Part shown: piece after piece, positions 26,801 to 36,570 of the stretch
How positions within the stretch are numbered: position 1 is the first letter of the stretch
Layout of the letters: every line of letters begins with the position of its first letter
Assembly: GCA_029783825.1 (NCBI GenBank)
Contig: JAREIK010002991.1
Coordinates: 551,001 to 615,000 of the forward strand
Origin: Sapria himalayana
Lineage: Eukaryota > Streptophyta > Magnoliopsida > Malpighiales > Rafflesiaceae
Length of the DNA: 64,000 nt
Reading direction: 5' to 3'
Program-made: the position numbers and the translations under genes
Notes under the pieces: generated by a model
Seen by the model: the letters and a program-made list of their open reading frames with translations, nothing else
Database searches by the model: none
Told to the model about the DNA's origin: nothing

Positions 26801-27745
26801 TGTGAAGTTGCAATAGTGCCATTCTATATCTCCTCTCATAAATAACAATCAGAAGATCAAAATCAGAAGAATCAATTCTATGAATTTTTGACTTGTTGCT
26901 AGATTTTTTTTTTGTTCTCATCAAATTGTATTGTATTAGCTATGTTGTGTGGTAGAATCACACATGTGGGCTATATTTGATGTGTATGTAGAGGTGTCAA
27001 CCGGGCCAGGCCGGCCCTGCACAGGAATTTTTCGTGCCCAGGCTCGTGCTGTGCCCGACCACGGCACCAATCGTGCCATGATGTACCGAGGCCTACTGGG
27101 CCTCGTGCCGTGCCTGGCCTAGCACGGTACCATGGCCCGTTGGCACGGTATCTTGGCACGAGCCGAGAAAACAATTTTTTTTAATTAGGGTTTCGGGCAC
27201 GCTGAAACCCTAATTTTTTTTTAAAATTAGTATTTCAGGGCGACTAAACCCTAATTTTTTAAAATTAGGGATTCGGCGCAGCGGCGCGATGGCGCGGGGC
27301 CGAACCCGTCGGATTCGTGCCGCAGGCCCGTGTCGGGCTGACCTCCACAGAACATATAATATTTTAAACGCTGGCCCGGCACGGTTATTGTACCGTGCAG
27401 TGCCTGGCCTGGCACGAAAGTACGGTCAGGCCAGCCCGACACGTCCCGTTTGACACCTCTATGTGTATGAGGAACATATAATGAATTAGTTGATGGTTGT
27501 TTTGTGTTCTGTCGCCATCATGAAATGCTCTGCCTAGTCTGACAAAGTCAATTTGCTTAATTTTTATGTTTGTTCCTATTTGTGCTCTCTGTTGATTCAT
27601 TAGCTAACCCTATTCCCCTCTTTTCAGTGATGATGGTAGTAGAATTGCTCTGGAAGTCATTAGGCTGGTGCAAAATGGCCAGGGCCAAGGAAGCATAAGC
27701 ATCCACAGTCGTAAGAGCCGCTTGTATGATTCTTCACCAGAGTAG
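23843..27745 (+). CDS. P-class PPR protein, At2g17140-like, two inferred exons
   Basis: The main exon opens at ATG 23843. The N terminus is Arg/Asn-rich without acidic residues (MSLAAKLTRAVQNN), compatible with organelle targeting. About 17 PPR repeats of the 35-residue P type fill roughly residues 110-800 (for example YNTLISSFCKCGQIDDAKKL). These bind organellar RNA, one base per repeat. There are no E or DYW domains. The uninterrupted frame runs to TGA at 26593 (916 codons), but I infer splicing from a GC donor after 26334 (CCTCAG|GCATGT) to the acceptor TTTTCAG at 27621-27627. Exon 2 (27628-27745) encodes DDGSRIALEVIRLVQNG and stops at TAG, recalling the conserved C terminus of At2g17140-type proteins. 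The spliced product would be 869 residues, close to that family's length. A hAT element lies in the inferred intron. The PPR assignment is firm; the splice and orthology are inferences. Confidence 0.88.
26335..27627 (+). other. Inferred GC-AG intron of the PPR gene
   Basis: A 1293-bp intron is inferred between GCATGT at 26335 and TTTTCAG at 27627. It joins phase-2 codon bases AG to T, giving Ser and keeping frame. If unspliced, translation continues 86 codons into sequence with no PPR character. Confidence 0.5.
26989..27461. mobile_element. Non-autonomous hAT element with 8-bp TSD
   Basis: Terminal inverted repeats are TAGAGGTGTCAA and TTGACACCTCTA. A perfect 8-bp target duplication TGTGTATG flanks it (26981-26988 and 27462-27469), the hAT hallmark. 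The 473-bp body is built of GGCCCG/GGCACG words in imperfect inverted repeats, with AATTAGGGTTTCG blocks in the middle. There is no transposase. It lies in the inferred PPR intron. Confidence 0.93.
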
Positions 27746-27749
27746 TTCG

Positions 27750-28286
27750 TTTGGTCGTGTTGGACGCCTTTTTGACTTGGCTAGCAAATTCCACGCTCAC
27801 GGTATGTTCCTATTTTTATTTTCTGATCGATCAAATTAACTATTCATATTGGAAATGGGTGCGATGATGGGATCTAGGCTATTCTCTTATTTATGCTTAG
27901 AAGTGTCCATTGTGCCGTGCCATGCTAGCAAGGCCCAAATTTTTTAGGTCCGGCTAGGGGCCACTATGCTATGCTGGGCAAGGCATGAATTGGGTACTTG
28001 AGCCTGTCGTGACAGCATGGCAAAATGCGAGGCAGGCCTGACAATGCCTGATGGCCCGGCTTCCTCGATCTGGCATGCTGGGTCGGGTATGGGCAAAGCC
28101 GCTTGTTAGGTGGCATCGGCAAGGCCACTGGCATAGGCCAGTGGACTGTAAATTAAATGAAAAATTTTTAATTTTAAAATAAAAATGGCATTTTTAAAAT
28201 TTAAATATTTAATATAAATTATTCCACGCCGTAGATTAAACTGGATAAAACTAACAGATAAATAAAAAAATCAATACAACAAAGTC

Positions 28287-28317
<31 letters not shown>

Positions 28318-28590
28318 AAAGTTATATTCACTTCATGGTCTGGGTATCATCATATATAAGATGTAACGATAAAATGCAAAATTATAAAAGAATGAATATT
28401 GTAGTCACCAATAACATGATGATTCTCTAATATCTGCAATTAGTTTATATGGTTTGAATCATTTCAAACTCGTAGCCTCTTGTGTGCATCATCATACACT
28501 TGTAGCTCTTTTACTTTATTCTGATGACTCATTCGTGGATCCTCACATTCTTTAAGCAGGGCAATGCTTTTATGATAATTGGTTGTGATG
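27750..28590. mobile_element. Degenerate hAT-like GC-rich repeat in intergenic DNA
   Basis: At about 27905-28142 the sequence has the same GGCACG/GGCCCG/GGCATG vocabulary as the hAT element at 26989, but no clean ends. The remainder is AT-rich and includes an (AAT)n microsatellite at about 28288-28317. Confidence 0.5.
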
Positions 28591-28730
28591 TCGTCATCTC
28601 ATCTGAAATAATATTCATGGTCATAAAAAAACTCTAATAATATGCTAGATACCAAAGAAGTTATCATCTCATCTGAAATAATATTCATAGCCATAAAAAA
28701 ACTATAATAATATACTAGATACCAAAAAAG
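28591..28730. repeat. 70-bp tandem duplication
   Basis: Two adjacent 70-bp units (28591-28660 and 28661-28730) share TCATCTCATCTGAAATAATA and TAGATACCAAA words at constant offset, with about eight differences. Confidence 0.85.
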
Positions 28731-29007
28731 TTAGTAGATCACGTGTATCTTAGATAGTATGAGAAATATGGATTCCTATGATTTTAACCTAATCAACATA
28801 TCAAAATTCTTAATTTCATTGTGGAATATAACCAAGTAGTAATTGATATCTAAGTAATGAAATAACTTATTCCTGTTTGATGGGCTATTTCATTGTTTAT
28901 CATAATCTAACTGAAAAAAAAAATCATCATTTTCGAATATGGTGTTTATATCTATACTTGGGGGCTTGTTAAAACTAGCACATATATTGCTTTGATATTT
29001 GAATTTA

Positions 29008-29225
29008 TAGAGGTGCCAAGTGGGTCGGATGGCTCGGGCAAGACATAAGGCACTATTTGAATTGGTTGTACTAGGCCTGGGATGGCACGGTCGAGTATCA
29101 TGCCATGCTGGGTTGGAGCTGGCAGTGCCTCATGCCAAGTCATGAATGACCAATGTTCCTGGCTTGGTGGCATAGTCCACTAGCCTAGTGACTCATGACT
29201 AGGCACTGGTGGGTTTTGGTTCCTG
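29008..29225. mobile_element. Degenerate hAT element
   Basis: It starts TAGAGGTGCCAAG, one base different from the family end, and continues with GGCTCGGGCA and CTGGCAGTGCC words. The right end is not clear. Confidence 0.55.
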
Positions 29226-29484
29226 GGCTAAGCTCCATTAGGTAATCGCACAATGGGGGCGAGTTTTTTTTTAAAATGGCCACCTACTTTGGGTTTGGCC
29301 TACATGGCCATTAGACAGTGACATACATCTGCCCGATGAAGCACATTGTATTTTCACGTAATGGGCGTCGATAATAACAATAACAAGTAGAGTTTGTCAC
29401 TGTTGATGCCTTTAAAAAAGTTAAAAAAAAATTATTTTTTTTAATCTGTAGCCGTTGAATTATTTTCAATGACTACATGCCTAA

Positions 29485-29745
29485 ATAAATAAATAAATAT
29501 AAAAATATATTATAAAAATAAAATAAAAATAAAATAAAAATAAAATAAAAATAAAATAAAAATTAAACAAAAATCAAAATAAAATCAAATAAAAATCAAA
29601 CAAAAATCAAACAAAAATCAAACAAAAATCAAACAAAAATAAAATAAAAATAAAATAAAAATAAAATAAAAATAAAATAAAAATAAAATAAAATAATAAT
29701 AAAATAATAATAAAATAATAATAAAATAAAAATAAAATTTTTTTT
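29485..29745. repeat. A-rich compound repeat of (AAAAT)n and CAAACAAAAAT units
   Basis: About 260 bp of AAAAT and AAAATAAAAT units, interrupted by a block of TCAAACAAAAA repeats (around 29575-29635) and a block of AATAATAAAAT repeats (around 29690-29730). This looks like stepwise expansion of variant units. Confidence 0.9.
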
Positions 29746-29749
29746 GTTA

Positions 29750-32545
29750 TTTTTAATAGAGATTCGAAAATTTAGAATTTTTATTCTAAATTTATTCTCT
29801 TAAATTCTCAAACTCTCGTTCCTCTTCGTTCTACCTGTTAGTATTGATTGATTGAATTCACAAATTTGTGTTTTTTTTGGAACTTTTTTTATTATTTTTA
29901 TATTTACTTTATGACTTATGCTTATGCATATGGGCGACAATATATGCGGTCATTGGAGAAATGTGTTTTAGTTGAGTCTTGAGGTTAGAAGTAGTGTAGT
30001 ATAATATAAAGGATAATCTTTTATAACAAAGTATTTATTGTACACTTTTTTTTTTGAGTTTTTATTCTTAATTAGTTTTATAATTTATTTTTAAAAAAAA
30101 TATTTAAAAAAATGGCATATATTGAGTATAATGATAATTAATTTAAAATTGACATAGATATAGATAATAATGACAACTCTATCAAAATGTCCAAGATTAA
30201 AATTAAGTTTTTTTCAATGTTCTCAACCTAAGCTTATTTGCCACTTAAAAACAAAAAACTAGTTGAACTTCAATGATATGGATATACTTTAAAATAATAA
30301 AAAAATAAAAATTTTAGGAATGTCAAAATAAAATCGACAAAATATATATATTGTCAAAAAATATATACATGTAAGAATACAAGTGCTACTGACCACCTTG
30401 AGTGGCGTGCTGATCAATGTACGAAATTATATTGTATATTAGATTTTGGACAAACTCAACTGAGTGATGAGATCTTTTAAGTTAGATCTAGTTCAGTTTC
30501 AATTTCAATTTCATTAACTAATTTTATATATCATAATAATTTTGAAAGAGAAGACAAACAAATTGATAACAATCATGGGTATTTCAATTAGATTTTTAGA
30601 TGATCATGATCATAGGATAGTCATCATTATTCAGACATATTTTTAACTTATGTATCATATGATTCCTAGATTCACAAGTAAAAATAATATAATAAAATAT
30701 TATAAGTTAAAAAAATAATTAATAATTAATGAATTTTAGGAAATATAGTGAAGTGATATCCGTGATATCTGAAATAGGGACTAATTGTGATGATTCACCA
30801 TTTGTATGCCTTAATGGCCATTATTTAATTTTAAAATAGAAACATAATAAATTTTTTTTTGGATTTTTTGTCATTCTTTATCCTGATAATAGTCATATCA
30901 TATATAAGTGTATAATATAGAATTTTAGAAAATATGATATTTAGAATAAAATATTTAATATTACTTTCAATAATACTTCTAATATTGTAGCAGTTATTAG
31001 CATATTTGTTATAACAATTAGAAGTGAGATGTTAGATGAGATTTTTCAAATTAGGTGCATATATTACATAATTGATTTGATAATGCTGGCAGAAATGAAA
31101 GTTATTTTTCACATATTAGGAAAAATAAGAAATTTACTAAAATACTTTAAGAATTAAGATACATAACATACATCAAGAGTTTAGCTGTCTCTATTTGTCC
31201 ATGAGCCTACAAAAATTCAAATGGTTATCAGACGTTATTAGAATTATACATATTTTATATTGGATTCAGATTGTGATACATGAATTTCTTTTATTAAATT
31301 TTTTAAAATTTTTTATGATATAATGAACATGTGTTCATATGTGTACTTATACTATTTATATTATACTTATGTGTATGTGCAATGTTAATAGCATATATAG
31401 TAAGTATAAAGGTCACCATACATTTAGTATTAGGATTGTTGAAATGAAAAAACAAATATTTAAAATACAGAGTTGGTCTTTTATTTCAAAATATTTAAAA
31501 TATTTTGACATATATCTATATGCATGAACAAGGAACACCAATATTAAGGTTTCATGAATGAAATATTAATTAACTTATTTATATATTATGATGCTAGGTA
31601 TAGCAGTTGTAGCCAGACTCAGAGTACGGACATGGAAATATTATTGGGAGATGATGGCTTCTTTATTCAATTAGTTAGTGCTGATGGTTGAGGTAATCTA
31701 TTGAATAAGAACAAACCATCTCAGTAATTAGATATTGATTATTGTTTTATCTTATCATATGATAATAATATGAATTTTGATATTTTATTTTAGTGAAAAT
31801 TATACGAATCAATTTATTCCTTATTATCTAAGTTGATATATGATCTACTGACATCTCTGGTGTCTAGTATAATATTAAAGTTTGTTTTTTATGGTATTCA
31901 ATATTATTTCAAATAGGATATCGAGACTGTGATCATATGTGGTAGAGTCATCTCTGAGGGATTGAGAAGATTCAAACTTAAACATTCAAGATAAAATACA
32001 AGAGATGATAATAGATGATTCATGAGACATGATAATTAAGAATATTAAGATCATCATTAGCGGTGTTTTCAGATGCACACATGATGATGATGCACATCTA
32101 CATCCGCACTACTATACAATATATACCAATTAATGTTTCATATGATTTTTGATTTATGTACTATGATTTATTTATTTCATTATTATTTATGCATTATTAT
32201 TATATTATATTTATCTTATAATTTATGACTTACATTTGACTTCGTCATATTTGATAAATGGTATATCATTCTATATATATATATATATCATATTCTACCT
32301 TTGTTTATGTAATGAAAAGTGTTTTTATTATTTTATTCGAGGTGAACATGATGTGAATGTGGAATGTCTCTATTTTTTTATAATATTATATATTTATTTA
32401 ATTTTTTTGGGTAATATTAAAAAAAAAACAAATCAACAAATTAAAATACTATATATATATATATATATATATATTTATTTATTTATTTTTATTTATTTAT
32501 TATTTGAATTTAAAATTTTAGCCCATAATGTCAAAAAATATGATC
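29750..32545. other. AT-rich intergenic DNA, no gene seen
   Basis: I recognise no coding sequence, complete element or RNA gene. It contains short (AT)n tracts, e.g. 32270-32288 and 32448-32474. Confidence 0.45.
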
Positions 32546-32568
32546 TAGTTCATGCCAGCATGTACTAG

Positions 32569-32703
32569 TATGACTTTGCATGATCTATCACGGTCTGGTA
32601 TGACCTTGCATGATCTAGCACGGCATGGTACGACCTTGCATGATCTTTGCACGGCCCGGTATGACCTTGCATGATCTAGCACGACTCGGTATGACCTTGC
32701 ATG
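32569..32703. repeat. 30-31 bp minisatellite, about 4.5 units
   Basis: Units begin TATGACCTTGCATGATCTAG and repeat at 32569, 32599, 32629 (31 bp), 32660 and 32690 (partial). Confidence 0.9.
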
Positions 32704-32734
32704 TCCTAGCATTTTGTTGGTTAAATGGCATAGC

Positions 32735-32822
32735 ATGGTGGCACAACACGACATGACATGGTGGCACGACACAACATGACATTGTGGCACAACATGACAT
32801 GACATGGTGACACAACATGACC
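32735..32822. repeat. 23-bp minisatellite, about 3.8 units
   Basis: Units of the form ATGGTGGCACAACACGACAT plus GAC start at 32735, 32758, 32781 and 32804. Confidence 0.9.
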
Positions 32823-32839
32823 TGTATGGACACCTTTAC

Positions 32840-33695
32840 ACATATGATATCTAATTATTTATAAATCTTATTCTATAGTTTTTCTGATTGGTTCATATTA
32901 GCAAATATGTATTTTATTATTTTTTTTTATATTTTCAACCTTAATCTTAAGTTTTAAGATCTGCAAATGTAGTCAGATAGTAAAAAGATAGAATGAAGGA
33001 TCAGCATTTTAATTTATCTCAAAAATCATTGCACTAAAATTTAGGCATATTCTATACTCACTAAATAGATTACTAATATTGCATATATATCTTAAGTGCA
33101 TTGCATGAGGTGAGAGTGTACACAGACGAATATATATTCTTCATATCATAAAATATTTTCAGGAATTTAAAAAATGAAATTCTTATCTTATAGCCTAGAT
33201 CATCAATAATAAATTTTTTATTTTTATTATTGATGCAGTTCGATATCATCTATTTAATATTAATTAGATATAATTGCAATGTTGTCTGATGTTAACTTGA
33301 ATTTTTTTTAGACCAGTTGGCATATATAGAAAGTAAAACTATTATAGTATACTAGACATCTTAAGGTATTTTAATATTTTTTTTATGTGGTCTAATATGG
33401 AGGAAAATATTTTTATTAATGCATGTACTATTAGGTTAAATATGTGATATTTATAGCTAACATGATAAATCTTATCTAATAACTCATCACTAATAATTCT
33501 TACAAATATATTAATCATAATATTTTTTTAAATATAATTATATATAATGCTAAAAATATTATATTAAGTATCTTGTTCCCTAAAAATACTTGACATACAC
33601 TTAAAAATTCTGGATCATTATGAGAATTAAGGATCTTATGAAGTCATAATTTTTTATTTTAATTCTTGCTTAGAATTGATAAAGTGAGCGATTAT
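32840..33695. other. AT-rich intergenic DNA, no gene seen
   Basis: No coding potential or recognisable repeat beyond the general AT-rich background. Confidence 0.45.
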
Positions 33696-33699
33696 ACAT

Positions 33700-34970
33700 G
33701 TGATTACATGAGTTTTATATGGAAATAATACATTTTAAATAAAAAATCTAAAATATAATGTTATTTTGAAAAATATTACCAAACTAGTGCGTCTGGAAAC
33801 AGCGTGGCAATGGTCGTCGTTGTGAACGACGATCATTGCCAAGCTGTTGAATTTTAAAAATCAAATGTCACGATGTGAATGCTGGCTATTGAAAACAATG
33901 TGAAGATCCTATTATCATTATCTCTGCTCGCATCTTGCCCCTCTTCTCTTGCTCGTCTCCCCTTGTCCATTTGGCCTCACCTCTGGCCCCTCTCTTCCCA
34001 CCCCTTTCCTTTCACCCATCTCCAGAAGCTCATTCATGGAGCTCCATCGAGCTCTAGCGAGCTCGACGTAGAGCTTCATTGTGGAGCTTGACTGAACTCC
34101 ACAAGCTCCAGCGAGCTTGAAGTGGAGCTCACTAGAGCTCGATGAGTTCCCTCATGGAGTTCCATCAAGCTACACGATGGAGCTCAAGGAGCTCCAGTGA
34201 GCTCCTTCATGGAGTTCACCACGTCGAGCTCGCTGGAGCTCGACAAGCTCTTTCGTGGATCTATGTTGAGCTCCACTTCGTACTTGCTGGAGCTCCACGA
34301 TCGAGTTCACTAAAGCTCATCGAGTTCCACGATCGAGTTCACTAAAGCTCATCGAGCTCCAGCGAGCTCGAAGTGGAGCTCACTGGAGATCGACAACAGA
34401 GCTCCACTTTGAGCTCGCTGGAGCTCGACGGAGCTATATGAGCTCCAGTGAACTCAATCGTGGAGCTCACTGGAGATCGACGAGCTCCGGCGAGCTTGAT
34501 GTTGGAGCTTGTCGAGCTCCACTTCGCGCTCGTTGGAGCCCAATGGAGATTCACGAAAGAGCTCGTCAAGCTCTTTCGTGGAGCGCGTAGAGTTCCGTCG
34601 AGCTCACTGGTGCTCGACAAAGCTCCACGAAGGAGCTCCTGGAGATGGGCGGGGGAAGAGGGGTGGGAAGAGAGGGGCGAGAGGTGAGGGTAGACGGGTA
34701 AGGAGAGACAGATAAGGGTAGAGGGGCGAGGGGCGAGCTGAGATAATGAAAATGGGATCTCCACAGTATTTTCAATAGCCGGCATTCACAATGTCGTCCT
34801 TTAATTTTTAAAATTCAATAGTGTGGTAATGACCGTCATTCACAACAACTGTCATTTCCACGTTGTTTCTAAATACACTAGTTTAGTAATATTTTTTCAA
34901 GTTAGTATTATATTTTAGATTTTTTATTTAAAACGTATTATTTCTATATAAAAATCTAATTACACTGTCA
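33700..34970. mobile_element. Large foldback element with GAGCTC-rich core
   Basis: Two arms of about 200 bp (33700-33910 and 34760-34970) are near-perfect reverse complements. The left AATAATACATTTTAAATAAA pairs with the right TTTATTTAAAACGTATTATT, and AATATTACCAAACTAGTG with CACTAGTTTAGTAATATT. The arms continue through a GC-rich segment (GTCGTCGTTGTGAACGACGA) into a CTC/GAG-rich shoulder. The centre (34020-34650) is an array of GAGCTC-containing words. There is no transposase frame. Open frames across it come from repetitive Leu/Ser/Glu codons and are not genes. Confidence 0.85.
34020..34650. repeat. GAGCTC hexamer array
   Basis: By hand count 25 exact GAGCTC palindromes occur in about 630 bp, in irregular units such as CGAGCTCCAGCGAGCTCGA, with one-base variants (GAGCTT, AAGCTC, GAGTTC) between them. 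Random sequence of this length should hold fewer than one. Confidence 0.9.
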
Positions 34971-34974
34971 TGAA

Positions 34975-35822
34975 GACAATTCCACTGTCCTAATTTTATT
35001 AATTATTGATTTTTTAAAATTTTTTATTATAGCATTTTTACTAGTTGACCTATGGACCATATGATAATTGGATTGAATGTAAGCTTGAAATAATTACATT
35101 AATTTAGGATAATCCAAAAATTTAATTGGAAGATCCATGTTAGCAAGTAATTTAATGATATTTTATCTTAGAAACTTATAATGGAAAATAAAAAAGATTA
35201 TTGAACTTTAATTTGATTTAATTCAATGATCATGTTGTTCGGTTGAGTTTCTCTAAGATCAAATGTATCATATTTTTTGATATATTTATCAGCATGTATT
35301 TTAAGGTGTGTGTGTGTGTGTGTTTGTTTGTTTATATATATATATATATATTTGTTTATATTTAAATTTATAATATATATATTATGTCAAATCTTATTCA
35401 ACACAACTAGAATTTTTATTTTTAATTTTTTAAAAATCTATTCATACTACTAATTTCACATATTTTTCGGGGTTTTAGGTGTATGAGCTGAGTTTATTGG
35501 ATATAATTTAGTTTTTGATCATAAGTAAGAGGGAAATCAATATTAAAAAATTTTCAATTTAACTTAATTTTTTTAACTAAAAAAATTACTTGAAAAAAAA
35601 TGCTACACAATTTGCACCATTATATGGGCAAAAAAATACTTTATCGATATTTTTTCAGCACATCAAAAGATACCTTCTTGATGCAACCGTTATAAAATAA
35701 AATAATAGGAGATTTATGTTTTGGTACACTAAAAAAAAAGTAAAAAAATAAAATTTATTTTTAAAAATTTTAAAAAATTATAACAAATTTAAAAATTACT
35801 AAGTTTTGGTCTACTAATTACA
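34975..35822. other. AT-rich DNA upstream of the Copia insertion
   Basis: Contains (TG)n and (TA)n tracts at about 35308-35350 and a MITE-like TTATGTTTTGGTACACT near 35715. Before the Copia insertion this would have been the distal upstream region of the UreF gene. No gene seen. Confidence 0.45.
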
Positions 35823-36134
35823 TGCTGATGGGCTGTTCGATATAATTGATTGGGCCTTGAGTGAATTTACTCTTATGCCTTTAATGAATATTTATTAAAT
35901 TTAGATAGTTGTAAATTATTTCTTCTATCATTTTATTCTATCAATTATCAGAGTCATATATAAACTCTGATTTTTTATTTTGACCCCGTGGCTGAACATT
36001 TTCGATAATTGGTTTGCTTGGTTTTCTCTTCTGTGTGGTGTTTTTTTCTTCTTCTCCTCTACGCCTTCTCATTTTATTTTCTCTGCTCTTGAGAAATCCT
36101 TGTTTTAACAAGGATTTGTTGTTATTTAACAACA
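35823..36134 (+). repeat. 5' LTR of Copia element
   Basis: Begins TGCTGATGGG and ends TTAACAACA. A TATA-like CATATATAAAC lies at about 35953-35963. The hairpin-capable ATCCTTGTTTTAACAAGGAT is near its 3' end. Confidence 0.93.
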
Positions 36135-36137
36135 TTT

Positions 36138-36149
36138 TGGTATCAAAGC
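36138..36149 (+). other. Retrotransposon primer binding site
   Basis: TGGTATCAAAGC lies three bases after the 5' LTR and matches the initiator-Met tRNA complement used by plant Copia elements. Confidence 0.88.
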
Positions 36150-36570
36150 GTGTGTCTAGCCTTTGGGACAAATGCTTGCGAGCCAGTAGCTTCGCTAGGA
36201 GGTCCCCTCGCCAGGGGGAATGTGAGAGTCCCCTCCCCTACTTCAATGCTCTCTCTCCGAGTTTCAACTACTAAGTAGCCCAGCACAAGACAAGTGCCGC
36301 ACAGACTGAGATCGCTAAGTCCGTGACAGCTAGCCATCTGCCTTTCTCCTATTCCTTAGATCTTTCTAACTGAGATTGAAATTATTCTTGAACGTTGTTC
36401 GAATTTAATTTCTCCAAATTAGATGATCTCTGAAAATCCTAACTATTTTTCGTAATTTCTTTAAGATCTAGCACAGATCTAACCAAATATGAAAGTTTTG
36501 CGTGTTTAAAACATATTTTCTATAAAACCCCCAACCTTCTGTTCTAATTTTTTCAAGTTTTTTTTAAACA

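Larger units (their letters stand above)
32547..32835. mobile_element. hAT-like remnant built of two minisatellites
   Basis: The right end GGACACCTTTA at about 32828-32838 resembles the hAT end GACACCTCTA, and the body uses related GGCACGA words. Internally it holds a 30-31 bp tandem array and a 23-bp tandem array, listed separately. Confidence 0.5.

Noticed and set aside
26971..27600. Gly/Arg/Pro-rich frames around 27 kb
   Set aside because: They are translations of the GC-rich hAT element.
32569..32822. CRISPR array
   Set aside because: The repeats are contiguous tandem units without unique spacers, and the DNA is eukaryotic.
33879..34785. Overlapping Leu/Ser/Glu frames on both strands
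   Set aside because: They arise from the self-complementary GAGCTC array. No family is recognisable.
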